From assembly GCA_020058315.1 (NCBI GenBank), contig JAGVEK010000216.1, positions 1 through 9,339 on the forward strand: a DNA stretch of 9,339 bases. The letters are read 5' to 3'. Position 1 is the stretch's first letter; each line of letters opens with the position of its first letter. This stretch comes from Candidatus Zixiibacteriota bacterium. GTDB lineage: Bacteria; Zixibacteria; MSB-5A5; WJJR01. A program made the translations under genes and the position numbers. The notes beneath the pieces were generated by a model that saw only the letters and a list, made by a program, of their open reading frames with translations, was not told the DNA's origin and did not search any database. Shown piece after piece: positions 1 through 6,889 of the stretch.

Positions 1-2148
1 CTAGGCACCAAGAAGAGCGTCACGGTCATCAACGACGAGGCGCATCACTGCTACCGGCGGCGAGCGCAGGACGAGGAAGCCATCACGCTGACCGGCGAGG
101 AGCGCAAAGAGGCCGAAAAGCGAGAGGAAGAAGCCCGCGTCTGGATCTCGGGTTTGGAAGCGGTCAACGCAAAGATCGGCATTAAGGCAGTCTACGACCT
201 CTCCGCCACCCCGTTTTTTCTTCGCGGGTCCGGTTACAAGGAGGGCACGCTCTTTCCGTGGGTCGTATCCGACTTCTCGCTCATCGATGCCATCGAGTGC
301 GGCATCGTGAAGGTGCCCCGCGTGCCAGTGGCGGACGACAGCATGACAGGGGAGCAGCCGACGTATCGCGATCTCTGGCTGCGCATCCGTGAGCATTTGC
401 CCAAGAAAGGCCGCGGCACCAAAGATGAGAGCCGCGGTGGAGATCCCAATCTACCCAAGGAGCTCCAGGGGGCTCTCCACAGTCTGTACGGTAACTATGA
501 GAAGTCCTATCGCCGGTGGGACAAAGACGCCGAAGCACGCGCAAAGGGCCAGACCCCACCCGTCTTCATCGTCGTGTGCAACAATACCAACGTGTCCAAG
601 CTGGTCTTCGACTACATCGCCGGATGGGAAAAAACGCTGCCCGATGGCTCAATCGTGGTAGTTCCGGGCCAGCTGCCGATTTTCAGCAACGAAGAAGGCG
701 GAACATGGAGCAGCCGGCCGAACACCGTCCTCATTGACAGCGAGCAGCTGGAGAGCGGGGAGGCCATGAGTCCGGAGTTCAAGAAGATCGCTTCCCGTGA
801 GATTGAGGAGTTCAAGGCCGACTATCGAACCCGCTTCCCTGGCCGGGACCCCGAAGACCTCACCGATGAAGATCTGTTACGGGAGGTCATGAACACCATC
901 GGGAAGCCAGGCAAGTTAGGTGAGCAAATCAAATGCGTCGTGTCCGTCTCCATGCTGACGGAGGGATGGGACGCGAATACCGTCACCCACATCCTCGGTG
1001 TGCGCGCCTTTGGGACGCAGCTTCTGTGTGAGCAGGTTGTCGGTCGAGGTCTACGCCGGATGAGTTACGCGACTGATGCGCGCGACTTCTTCGAGCCGGA
1101 ATACGCCGAGATATACGGCGTGCCCTTCTCGTTCATTCCATGCTCCGGCTCGACAACTGACCCCAAGCCACCCCCTCGGCATACGCGCGTGCGAGCCCTT
1201 GAGGATCGCATCGCCTGTGAAATAACTTTCCCGCGCCTCGTAGGGTACCGCTACGAGTTGCCCAGTGATCGACTTTCCGCCAGCTTCACCGACGAATCGA
1301 AGTTGGCGCTCTCCACAGCGGACATTCCCACGAAGGTTCAACTGGATCCAATCGTTGGGGAATCTAGCGAGCACACCCTGGACGACCTTAAACGCCGCCG
1401 AGAGCAGGAAGTAACCTTCCTGCTGGCCAAGCTGGTTCTTGAGCGCTTCTTCCGGGATGACGAAGGCAGCGTGAAACCGTGGCTCTTTCCGCAACTCCTC
1501 CCCATCGCCAAGCGCTGGTTGCAGGAATGCGTCACGTTGAAGGACGGCACGTTTCCGCAGCTATTGCTCCTCATTGAGTTCGCCCATGATGCCGCCGACC
1601 GCATCTATAAAGCCATCGTGCAATCCAACGACGGCGAAAAGCACCTCAGGCCGATCCTGCGTCCTTACGATGCGGTTGGGTCCACCCGCTACGTGGACTT
1701 CGATACTACTAGGGACACCTACGCTACCCGGGCAGACAAATGCCACATCAGCCACGTCGTTGCGGACACGGAATCCTGGGAACAGAAAATGGCCCAGGCG
1801 CTAGAGGACATGGATGAGGTCATTTGCTACGTTAAGAGCCAGCACCTTGGTTTCACCATTCCCTACACGCTGAACGGGGAGGAAAGGCAGTACTTCCCGG
1901 ACTTCCTCGTGCGGCTCCGTGACGGAAAGGAAGGTTCGCTGAACCTCATCGTCGAAGTCAGCGGCGAGCCTGAGAAAGACAAAGCCGCGAAGGTCAGCAC
2001 TACCCGCACCCTTTGGGTTCCAGCCATCAATAACCACGGTGCATTCGGCCGGTGGGCTTTTCTGGAGATTACCGATCCATGGGATGCACAGAACACCATT
2101 CGCGCCGCAATCAAAAGCGGGGCCATTTATGACACGGTGGAGGTCTAA
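1..2148 (+). CDS. Type III-like restriction endonuclease, helicase-nuclease (Res) subunit, 5' truncated
   Basis: Seen: frame 1 is open from the first base, so the N-terminus and Walker A motif lie outside the window; 715 codons are visible. In window numbering the protein shows SF2 helicase motif II DEAH (12-15), motif III SAT (68-70), motif V TEGWD (320-324) and motif VI QVVGRGLRR (345-353). Near the C-terminus is a PD-(D/E)xK-type nuclease core, with PDFLV at 633-637 and IVEVSG at 650-655. Known: Type III Res subunits couple ATP hydrolysis and DNA translocation to cleavage, working with a Mod subunit that recognises the site. The C-terminal segment LWVPAINN...GRWAF resembles the large stand-alone restriction enzymes often annotated as BPTD_3080-like. 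Odd: the usual catalytic Lys of E-x-K is Ser654; Lys659, 661 and 664 follow closely. The mod gene starts 2 nt downstream, so the two are co-transcribed. Family assignment is firm; activity is not proven. Confidence 0.93.
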   Translation, partial: LGTKKSVTVINDEAHHCYRRRAQDEEAITLTGEERKEAEKREEEARVWISGLEAVNAKIGIKAVYDLSATPFFLRGSGYKEGTLFPWVVSDFSLIDAIECGIVKVPRVPVADDSMTGEQPTYRDLWLRIREHLPKKGRGTKDESRGGDPNLPKELQGALHSLYGNYEKSYRRWDKDAEARAKGQTPPVFIVVCNNTNVSKLVFDYIAGWEKTLPDGSIVVVPGQLPIFSNEEGGTWSSRPNTVLIDSEQLESGEAMSPEFKKIASREIEEFKADYRTRFPGRDPEDLTDEDLLREVMNTIGKPGKLGEQIKCVVSVSMLTEGWDANTVTHILGVRAFGTQLLCEQVVGRGLRRMSYATDARDFFEPEYAEIYGVPFSFIPCSGSTTDPKPPPRHTRVRALEDRIACEITFPRLVGYRYELPSDRLSASFTDESKLALSTADIPTKVQLDPIVGESSEHTLDDLKRRREQEVTFLLAKLVLERFFRDDEGSVKPWLFPQLLPIAKRWLQECVTLKDGTFPQLLLLIEFAHDAADRIYKAIVQSNDGEKHLRPILRPYDAVGSTRYVDFDTTRDTYATRADKCHISHVVADTESWEQKMAQALEDMDEVICYVKSQHLGFTIPYTLNGEERQYFPDFLVRLRDGKEGSLNLIVEVSGEPEKDKAAKVSTTRTLWVPAINNHGAFGRWAFLEITDPWDAQNTIRAAIKSGAIYDTVEV

Positions 2149-2150
2149 CG

Positions 2151-4790
2151 ATGCCGCGCAGACGCAGTAATCCTACTACTACCCAGGTCGAAAGCGTGCG
2201 GCACAAGGATAAACGTGCCAACATCCCTACCACTGAACTGCGCGATTTCGTCAAAGGAGACGAGGCGCAGCCCAAAGCCGTTCAGTTTCCAGGGCTCCTG
2301 TACGCTCGCGACCCGTCGCTAGACCCGCAGTTGGTCTGGAAGGGCAAGGATGAACAGGACCAGGAGAAGCTCACCGTCCCTGCGGTACCCATCTACATCC
2401 AGGAGAAAATCCACCCCCAGGCCATTATCGAAGACATACGGCAAACCGCTACGGCAGGAACGGAACAACAGGCTGATCTCTTTGCGGACTTCAACGGGAT
2501 CAACTTCGAGAAGCTCATTGATTTCTACCAGCACAAAGACGGGGTGAACTGGGCCAACCGGATGATCTTGGGCGATTCTCTTCTAGCGATGACCTCGCTG
2601 GCGGAGAAGGAGGGGCTCAAGGGCAAGGTACAGATGATGTACTTCGACCCGCCCTACGGCATCAAGTTCGGTTCCAACTGGCAGGTCTCCACCCGCAAGC
2701 GCGACGTCAAGGACGGCAGCGCCGAGGACGCTACGCGCCAGCCTGAACAAATCCGCGCCTTCCGTGACACCTGGAAACTTGGCATCCACTCCTACCTGAG
2801 CTATCTCCGCGACCGCCTCACCGTCGCACGTGAACTGCTCACTGAAAGCGGCAGCGTCTTCGTCCAGATTGGCGATGAAAATGTCCACCTCGTGCGAAAT
2901 ATTTTGGATGAAGTATTCGGGAGCGACAATTTTGTTGGGCAGGTCGCTTTCCGCACAACGGCAGCTCGGGGCGGCGATTTTCTCGACGCGATATGCGACT
3001 ACGTTCTTTGGTATGGAAAGAAGCGCGAGTCCACAAAATACCGCCAGATTTTCGTGGAACGAACACTGGAAGCCGAAAGCAATTATGACTGGCTCGATAA
3101 TGGCAAAGAGCAGCGTGAGCTTGATGACCTTGAACGATGGACTCCGCAGGAAAAACTCAGCGGGTGCAAATACGCGCTCGCTGACATTACTTCGCAAGGC
3201 TATACGGAAGCTGGCCATTTCGAGTTTGCTTTTTCTGGCAGGAAGTTTCGACCTCCTGCGACTCGCCACTGGTCGACGACGCGCGAGGGAATGAATCGGT
3301 TGAGCGCCGCCGAGCGACTTCAAATCAAAGGAGGGAATCTTTTCTACAGACGTTACCTCGATGACTACCCGGTTCGGGCGTTGCCAAACAATTGGGAAGA
3401 TACGGCATCTGGCGGTTTTCTGAAAGGCGAGAGCAAGATCTACGTTGTGCAGACAAACACGCTTGTTATTCAACGCTGTATCTTGATGACGACGGACCCG
3501 GGGGACTTGGTGCTCGATCCAACATGCGGGAGCGGGACGACGGCGCATGTGGCCGAGCAGTGGGGCCGGCGGTGGATTACCATTGATACCAGTCGTGTAG
3601 CCCTCGCGCTTTCCCGCACTCGGTTGATGGCAGCAAGATACCCCTACTATCTGCTATCCGATTCGATGGAGGGGTTCAAGAAGGAAGCGGAGTCGATTGG
3701 GAAGATTCCAGCAGATTACAGAACAGATGGTGACATCAAGAAGGGATTCGTGTACAAGCGCGTGCCGCACGTGACGCTCAAATCCATCGCCAACAACCCG
3801 GACATCAAAGAAGGCATGACTCGTAAAGAGATTGATACGGCCATTGCGTGTCATGCGGATCGCGAGCTCCTCTACGATCAACCTTATGAGGACAACAAGC
3901 GTGTGCGGGTGACGGGCCCCTTCACGGTTGAGAGCCTCTCGCCGCATCGCGTCCTGGCTACCGATGTAGACCGACCAGCGTCTGAAAGCAACTCCGAGAA
4001 GACTCAAGGGCCAGGGCAATTCGAGACCATGATCCTCGAGAACCTCAAGAAGGCCGGTGTGCAGAGCACCATGAAGAAAGAGCGTCTCGTGTTCAACCGG
4101 CTCGATACCTATGCGGGCATCTACCTGCACGGAACCGGAGAGTATACCGAAGGGGGAAAGTCCAAGCGTGTGGCTATCTGCATTGGCCCTGAGCACGGCA
4201 CGGTTGGCCCGGAGCTGGTCAAAGAAGCGGCCAAAGAAGCCGTAAAGGGTGTCGGGTTTGACCTGCTGGTGATCTGCGGATTTGCCTTCGACCCGCACGT
4301 ATCCGAGGAAGCGAAGCAATACGGGAAGCTCACCGTCCTCACGGCTCGCATGAATCACGACCTGACTATGGGCGATGAGCTATTGAAGAAAACTGGAGCC
4401 GGCAACTTGTTCACGGTTTTCGGCGAGCCGGACATGCAGATCAAGAAGCAAAAAGACGGCAAGATGGCGATCGAGATCAAAGGTGTGGACGTATACGATC
4501 CCACCACGGGGCAGATCCGCAGCCATTCGACCGATGACGTCGCTTGCTGGTTCATCGACACGAACTACAACGGTGAGAGCTTTTTCGTTCGTCACGCTTA
4601 TTTCTGTGGGGCCGACGAACCGTACGAGAAACTCAAAAGAGCACTGCGGGCCGAAGTCAGCGAGGAAGCCTGGGCATCTCTGCATTCCACAAAGAGCCGT
4701 CCATTCGACCCACCGCCGAAGGGCAAGATCGCCATCAAGATCATTAACCACTACGGCGACGAGGTCTTGAAGATCTACGAGCTCAAATGA
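2151..4790 (+). CDS. Site-specific adenine DNA methyltransferase (Type III Mod-like, beta class)
   Basis: The product (879 aa) should transfer a methyl group from S-adenosylmethionine to adenine N6 at the site recognised with the upstream endonuclease, protecting host DNA. Seen: catalytic motif IV DPPY at 166-169; the conserved SGSVFVQIGDEN block at 233-244; and the AdoMet-binding motif I DPTCGSGTT at 456-464, preceded by the motif X-like stretch VIQRCILMTTDPGD. Motif IV before motif I defines the beta class, so the target recognition domain should lie at about 260-440. About 130 residues precede the catalytic core. About 380 follow it without an assigned function, making the protein longer than EcoP-type Mod (about 650 aa, from memory). 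The ATG is supported by GGAGG at 2139-2143, 7 nt upstream, inside the end of the upstream gene. The recognition-domain region is AT-richer than its flanks (see findings). No phase-variable repeat tract is seen. Confidence 0.94.
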   Translation: MPRRRSNPTTTQVESVRHKDKRANIPTTELRDFVKGDEAQPKAVQFPGLLYARDPSLDPQLVWKGKDEQDQEKLTVPAVPIYIQEKIHPQAIIEDIRQTATAGTEQQADLFADFNGINFEKLIDFYQHKDGVNWANRMILGDSLLAMTSLAEKEGLKGKVQMMYFDPPYGIKFGSNWQVSTRKRDVKDGSAEDATRQPEQIRAFRDTWKLGIHSYLSYLRDRLTVARELLTESGSVFVQIGDENVHLVRNILDEVFGSDNFVGQVAFRTTAARGGDFLDAICDYVLWYGKKRESTKYRQIFVERTLEAESNYDWLDNGKEQRELDDLERWTPQEKLSGCKYALADITSQGYTEAGHFEFAFSGRKFRPPATRHWSTTREGMNRLSAAERLQIKGGNLFYRRYLDDYPVRALPNNWEDTASGGFLKGESKIYVVQTNTLVIQRCILMTTDPGDLVLDPTCGSGTTAHVAEQWGRRWITIDTSRVALALSRTRLMAARYPYYLLSDSMEGFKKEAESIGKIPADYRTDGDIKKGFVYKRVPHVTLKSIANNPDIKEGMTRKEIDTAIACHADRELLYDQPYEDNKRVRVTGPFTVESLSPHRVLATDVDRPASESNSEKTQGPGQFETMILENLKKAGVQSTMKKERLVFNRLDTYAGIYLHGTGEYTEGGKSKRVAICIGPEHGTVGPELVKEAAKEAVKGVGFDLLVICGFAFDPHVSEEAKQYGKLTVLTARMNHDLTMGDELLKKTGAGNLFTVFGEPDMQIKKQKDGKMAIEIKGVDVYDPTTGQIRSHSTDDVACWFIDTNYNGESFFVRHAYFCGADEPYEKLKRALRAEVSEEAWASLHSTKSRPFDPPPKGKIAIKIINHYGDEVLKIYELK

Positions 4791-4798
4791 GGCTGTCG

Positions 4799-4821
4799 AG
4801 GTAACTCCGCCTAGTTCACCT
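4799..4821. repeat. Imperfect inverted repeat between the R-M operon and the FRG gene
   Basis: AGGTAACT (4799-4806) can pair with AGTTCACCT (4813-4821) through 8 base pairs, with C4817 bulged and a 6-nt loop (CCGCCT). It begins 8 nt after the mod stop codon. There is no T-run after it, so it is a poor intrinsic terminator; it could be a weak mRNA hairpin. The rest of the 82-nt gap (4791-4872) shows no convincing promoter, so read-through from mod into the FRG gene is possible. Confidence 0.3.
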
Positions 4822-4860
4822 GGGCTGCGCACCTAAAGGGTCTCTCGCGCTATCCTTGGC

Positions 4861-4866
4861 AAGGAG
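4861..4866 (+). promoter_or_regulatory. Ribosome binding site of the FRG gene
   Basis: AAGGAG lies 6 nt before the ATG at 4873. This is a near-consensus Shine-Dalgarno sequence at ideal spacing and decides the start of the FRG gene. Confidence 0.8.
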
Positions 4867-4872
4867 TCAGCG

Positions 4873-5682
4873 ATGGCTACAGTTCAGATAATCCGGCCAA
4901 CTTCATTTAAGGACTACGTGGCACAGATTGAAGAGTTGCAGTCCATGACCAAGATGCCCTTGTGGTTCAGAGGGTGTGGAAATGCAAGAGATGAATTATT
5001 GCCAGTGGTCTATCGGAGAGCGCATGGCCGTCCTGTCTATGGACAGCACCTCGAACGTCAAATCATTACAAGGTTTCGACAAAGAAGCATGCCCTTTCTG
5101 GATCGAGGACTTGGCGATGATGAATGGGGTACGTTTTTCCTGATGCAACATCATGAGATTCCCACGCGTCTACTCGATCTGACAGAAAATCCGTTTATTG
5201 CACTGTATTTTTCGGTGATGGATGTGAAGGTGATCGGCACGAGGCGCCGGGCGCGCTATGGGAGCGACGCTTGCGTGTGGGCCCTAGACCCCGTGAAGTG
5301 GAATCGACAGGCATTGAGCAATCAAAGCTACCGTGGGGGGATATTGGCTCCAGACAATGACGAAATTAGGGCCTACAAACCCGGCGGGGACTTCTCCGGG
5401 ATTCATCCCGTCTGCATATATGGTTCGCACAATAGCCGACGTATTGTGGCGCAACGTGGCGTGTTCGCAGTATTCGGCAAAGGCAATACCTCTATGGAAA
5501 GGCTCCACGGTAAGCGGCCCTTTACCAACAGCTGTCTGGTGAAGGTCATAATTAACAGACGATTTATCCGTCGGATCAAAGATTCTCTACTCAGATCTGG
5601 TATTACGGAGTCAACAGTATTTCCTGATTTAATTGGTCTGGCACGTGAGATTAGACGCGACTTTGGATATGGAGGGCTCTAA
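4873..5682 (+). CDS. FRG-domain protein
   Basis: This 269-aa protein is essentially one FRG domain. Seen: the name-giving FRG triplet at 32-34 (LWFRG), then the family's central signature QHHEIPTRLLDLTENPFIALYF at 92-113 (split as QHHEIPTRLLDLT and NPFIALYF), then RIVAQRGVFAVF at 190-201 and the C-terminal FPDLIGL at 250-256. No signal peptide or membrane segment is visible, so it is probably cytoplasmic. Known: FRG-domain proteins are widespread in bacteria and frequent in defence islands and prophages, but their biochemical activity is not something I can state with confidence. The stop codon overlaps the next start by one base (TAATG), indicating translational coupling to the DUF262 gene and probably joint function. 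GC in sampled lines is about 38-45%, well below the R-M genes upstream, which suggests separate acquisition. A role in anti-phage defence is inferred from context only. Confidence 0.88.
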   Translation: MATVQIIRPTSFKDYVAQIEELQSMTKMPLWFRGCGNARDELLPVVYRRAHGRPVYGQHLERQIITRFRQRSMPFLDRGLGDDEWGTFFLMQHHEIPTRLLDLTENPFIALYFSVMDVKVIGTRRRARYGSDACVWALDPVKWNRQALSNQSYRGGILAPDNDEIRAYKPGGDFSGIHPVCIYGSHNSRRIVAQRGVFAVFGKGNTSMERLHGKRPFTNSCLVKVIINRRFIRRIKDSLLRSGITESTVFPDLIGLAREIRRDFGYGGL

Positions 5683-6746
5683 TGGCACGACCAAAATTCA
5701 AGATTAGCACTTTCGGACCCAAACCCCTTTCTTGGTGGCGGTCGAATAAAAACAAGGTAGATTGGGATCCTCCTTATCAGCGCAGGGGGCGACTCTGGTC
5801 ATCGACGGATAAGGCCTATTTAATTGACTCAATTCTGAATGAGTATGATATTCCAAAGATCTATCTGGCGGACTTTACATGGGGATCTTCATCGCTTAAC
5901 AGGAAGAATCTTCCTTACGCAATCATTGATGGAAAGCAACGCTTCGAGGCAATTTTCGACTTCTTTGAAGGGAAGCTCGTTTTAAACGATGACTTTGTAT
6001 ATGAAGATGATCCGAGCCTTGGTATAGCTAGCCTTGGGTATTCAGATCTTCGGAAGAATTACCCAGAGTTGGCAGAGAAATTTGAAACGTCACATGTGGA
6101 TGTTATGGGGGTATTTGCTGAGGACGAGGAGAAAATTAACGAATTATTCGTTCGTCTGAACCGAAGCAAGTCTCTAACCGGGGCAGAGATACGTAATGCT
6201 ATGCTAGGGCCTGCGCCGGAGATCGCTCGCAATATTGCACATCATGAGTTCTTCATCAACAATATCAGATTTACAGTGTCGCGGGGGCAGGATCTCAATG
6301 CTGTGCACAAGATCATGCTTTTTGAATATCACGGTAAACTTACTGAGACGAAGAGAAGGAATTTAGACGGCTTTGTGCGCGATACACGCGATCAAAAGGA
6401 GAAAATTGAACTAGCAGGTCGTCGTGTAATAGATGTGCTCGATTCAATGTCGGAGATCTTTCTTCCCCATGATCACCTTCTCAGCTCTGGGGGTATCTTC
6501 CCAGTGTATTATTGGTTTGTCCGCGAGATGCTGAAAACAAAATATAATCATGTGCGTGAGTTTCTTGTGAAGTTTGAAAAGCAGCGGATAGAGAACCGGG
6601 GGTTATCGCAACGCGATACTGGTAGCAATCAGATCGATAAGGAACTCCTTGAGTACGATAACTTGAATCGTAGTACGAATGACCTTCGAAGTCACCAGGG
6701 ACGTTTTAGCATCTTAGTTCGAAGGTTTCGCACCGCGGTAAAATGA
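5682..6746 (+). CDS. Short DUF262-domain protein (ParB/GmrS-like fold)
   Basis: This 354-aa protein carries the DUF262 hallmarks: DPPYQRR at 29-35, IIDGKQRFEAI at 81-91, and the FVRLNRSKSLTGAEIRNAM helix at 156-174. Known: DUF262 is a ParB-like nucleotidase/DNA-binding fold found in GmrSD-type modification-dependent restriction enzymes, SspE and BrxU, where the DGQQR-type motif serves NTP handling. Here it reads DGKQR. Those enzymes are usually fused to a DUF1524/HNH nuclease half. No HxxP or other HNH motif is visible here, and the protein ends with a helical region carrying NLNRSTND at 327-334, as in short stand-alone DUF262 proteins. It therefore probably needs a partner effector, most simply the coupled FRG protein. 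The start is supported by GGAGGG at 5671-5676, 5 nt upstream of the ATG, which itself overlaps the FRG stop. GC is about 38% in sampled lines, the lowest in the window. Defence function is inferred. Confidence 0.87.
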   Translation: MARPKFKISTFGPKPLSWWRSNKNKVDWDPPYQRRGRLWSSTDKAYLIDSILNEYDIPKIYLADFTWGSSSLNRKNLPYAIIDGKQRFEAIFDFFEGKLVLNDDFVYEDDPSLGIASLGYSDLRKNYPELAEKFETSHVDVMGVFAEDEEKINELFVRLNRSKSLTGAEIRNAMLGPAPEIARNIAHHEFFINNIRFTVSRGQDLNAVHKIMLFEYHGKLTETKRRNLDGFVRDTRDQKEKIELAGRRVIDVLDSMSEIFLPHDHLLSSGGIFPVYYWFVREMLKTKYNHVREFLVKFEKQRIENRGLSQRDTGSNQIDKELLEYDNLNRSTNDLRSHQGRFSILVRRFRTAVK

Positions 6747-6766
6747 TACTTCAACTCGTGAATATC

Positions 6767-6782
6767 CTACTCGATTAAGTAG
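6767..6782. repeat. Small inverted repeat downstream of the DUF262 gene
   Basis: CTACT (6767-6771) and AGTAG (6778-6782) form a perfect 5-bp stem with a 6-nt loop (CGATTA), 20 nt past the DUF262 stop. It is AT-rich and has no T-tract, so it is not a clear terminator. It is short enough to be chance, or part of a recombination or regulatory site at the cassette boundary. Confidence 0.25.
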
Positions 6783-6790
6783 ATCGCCCT

Positions 6791-6805
6791 CCTGCTGAAC
6801 GCAGG
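6791..6805. repeat. CCTGC/GCAGG inverted repeat in the 6747-6889 gap
   Basis: CCTGC (6791-6795) and GCAGG (6801-6805) form a perfect 5-bp GC-rich stem around a 5-nt loop (TGAAC). A pyrimidine-rich stretch (TCTTTCCCTCTTGC) follows only after several non-T bases, so an intrinsic terminator is possible but weak. Confidence 0.3.
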
Positions 6806-6850
6806 TAACGTGTCTTTCCCTCTTGCTTTCTTGGCGGACGTATGCCCTTA

Positions 6851-6876
6851 TGTGGCTGACTTGCAGCCAAGCCACA
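6851..6876 (+). promoter_or_regulatory. Alternative-hairpin leader ahead of the DUF2924 gene
   Basis: TGTGGCT (6851-6857) pairs perfectly with AGCCACA (6870-6876) over 7 bp with a 12-nt loop. The last base of that stem is the first base of the Shine-Dalgarno AGGAG. A competing hairpin, TGGCTG (6853-6858) with CAGCCA (6864-6869) around loop ACTTG, uses the same 5' arm and leaves the ribosome site free. The two folds are mutually exclusive. Such a layout could tune translation of the recombination genes, but short hairpins are common and this is inference from base pairing alone. Confidence 0.35.
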
Positions 6877-6880
6877 GGAG
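6876..6880 (+). promoter_or_regulatory. Ribosome binding site of the DUF2924 gene
   Basis: AGGAG sits 9 nt before the ATG at 6890 and is the only good Shine-Dalgarno sequence in the junction, fixing this start. The recombinase start downstream has no comparable site. Confidence 0.7.
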
Positions 6881-6889
6881 CAGCGTTCG

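Noticed and set aside
2173..2182. CTACTACTAC run near the start of mod, as a phase-variation tract
   Set aside because: It is a short trinucleotide repeat in frame (about three copies). Changes in copy number would not shift the frame, and no longer simple repeat is present.
2583..3548. Long open frame of 321 codons on the minus strand inside mod
   Set aside because: It lies wholly antisense to the methyltransferase, whose catalytic motifs are intact. Its translation has no recognisable domain and is explained by codon bias in the real gene.
4851..4856. TATCCT as a -10 box for a promoter ahead of the FRG gene
   Set aside because: No acceptable -35 lies 16-18 nt upstream (the region is TGGGCTGCGC), so the match is not better than chance.
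5682..6746. DUF1524/HNH nuclease half in the DUF262 protein, making it a full GmrSD-type enzyme
   Set aside because: The protein is only 354 aa and its C-terminal half shows no HxxP or HNH residues, so only the DUF262 part is supported.
6823..6853. TTGCTT ... TTATGT as a promoter for DUF2924
   Set aside because: The spacing is 19 nt and the -10 is weak, and other pairings in the gap are no better. A promoter in the gap is likely on context but cannot be placed.
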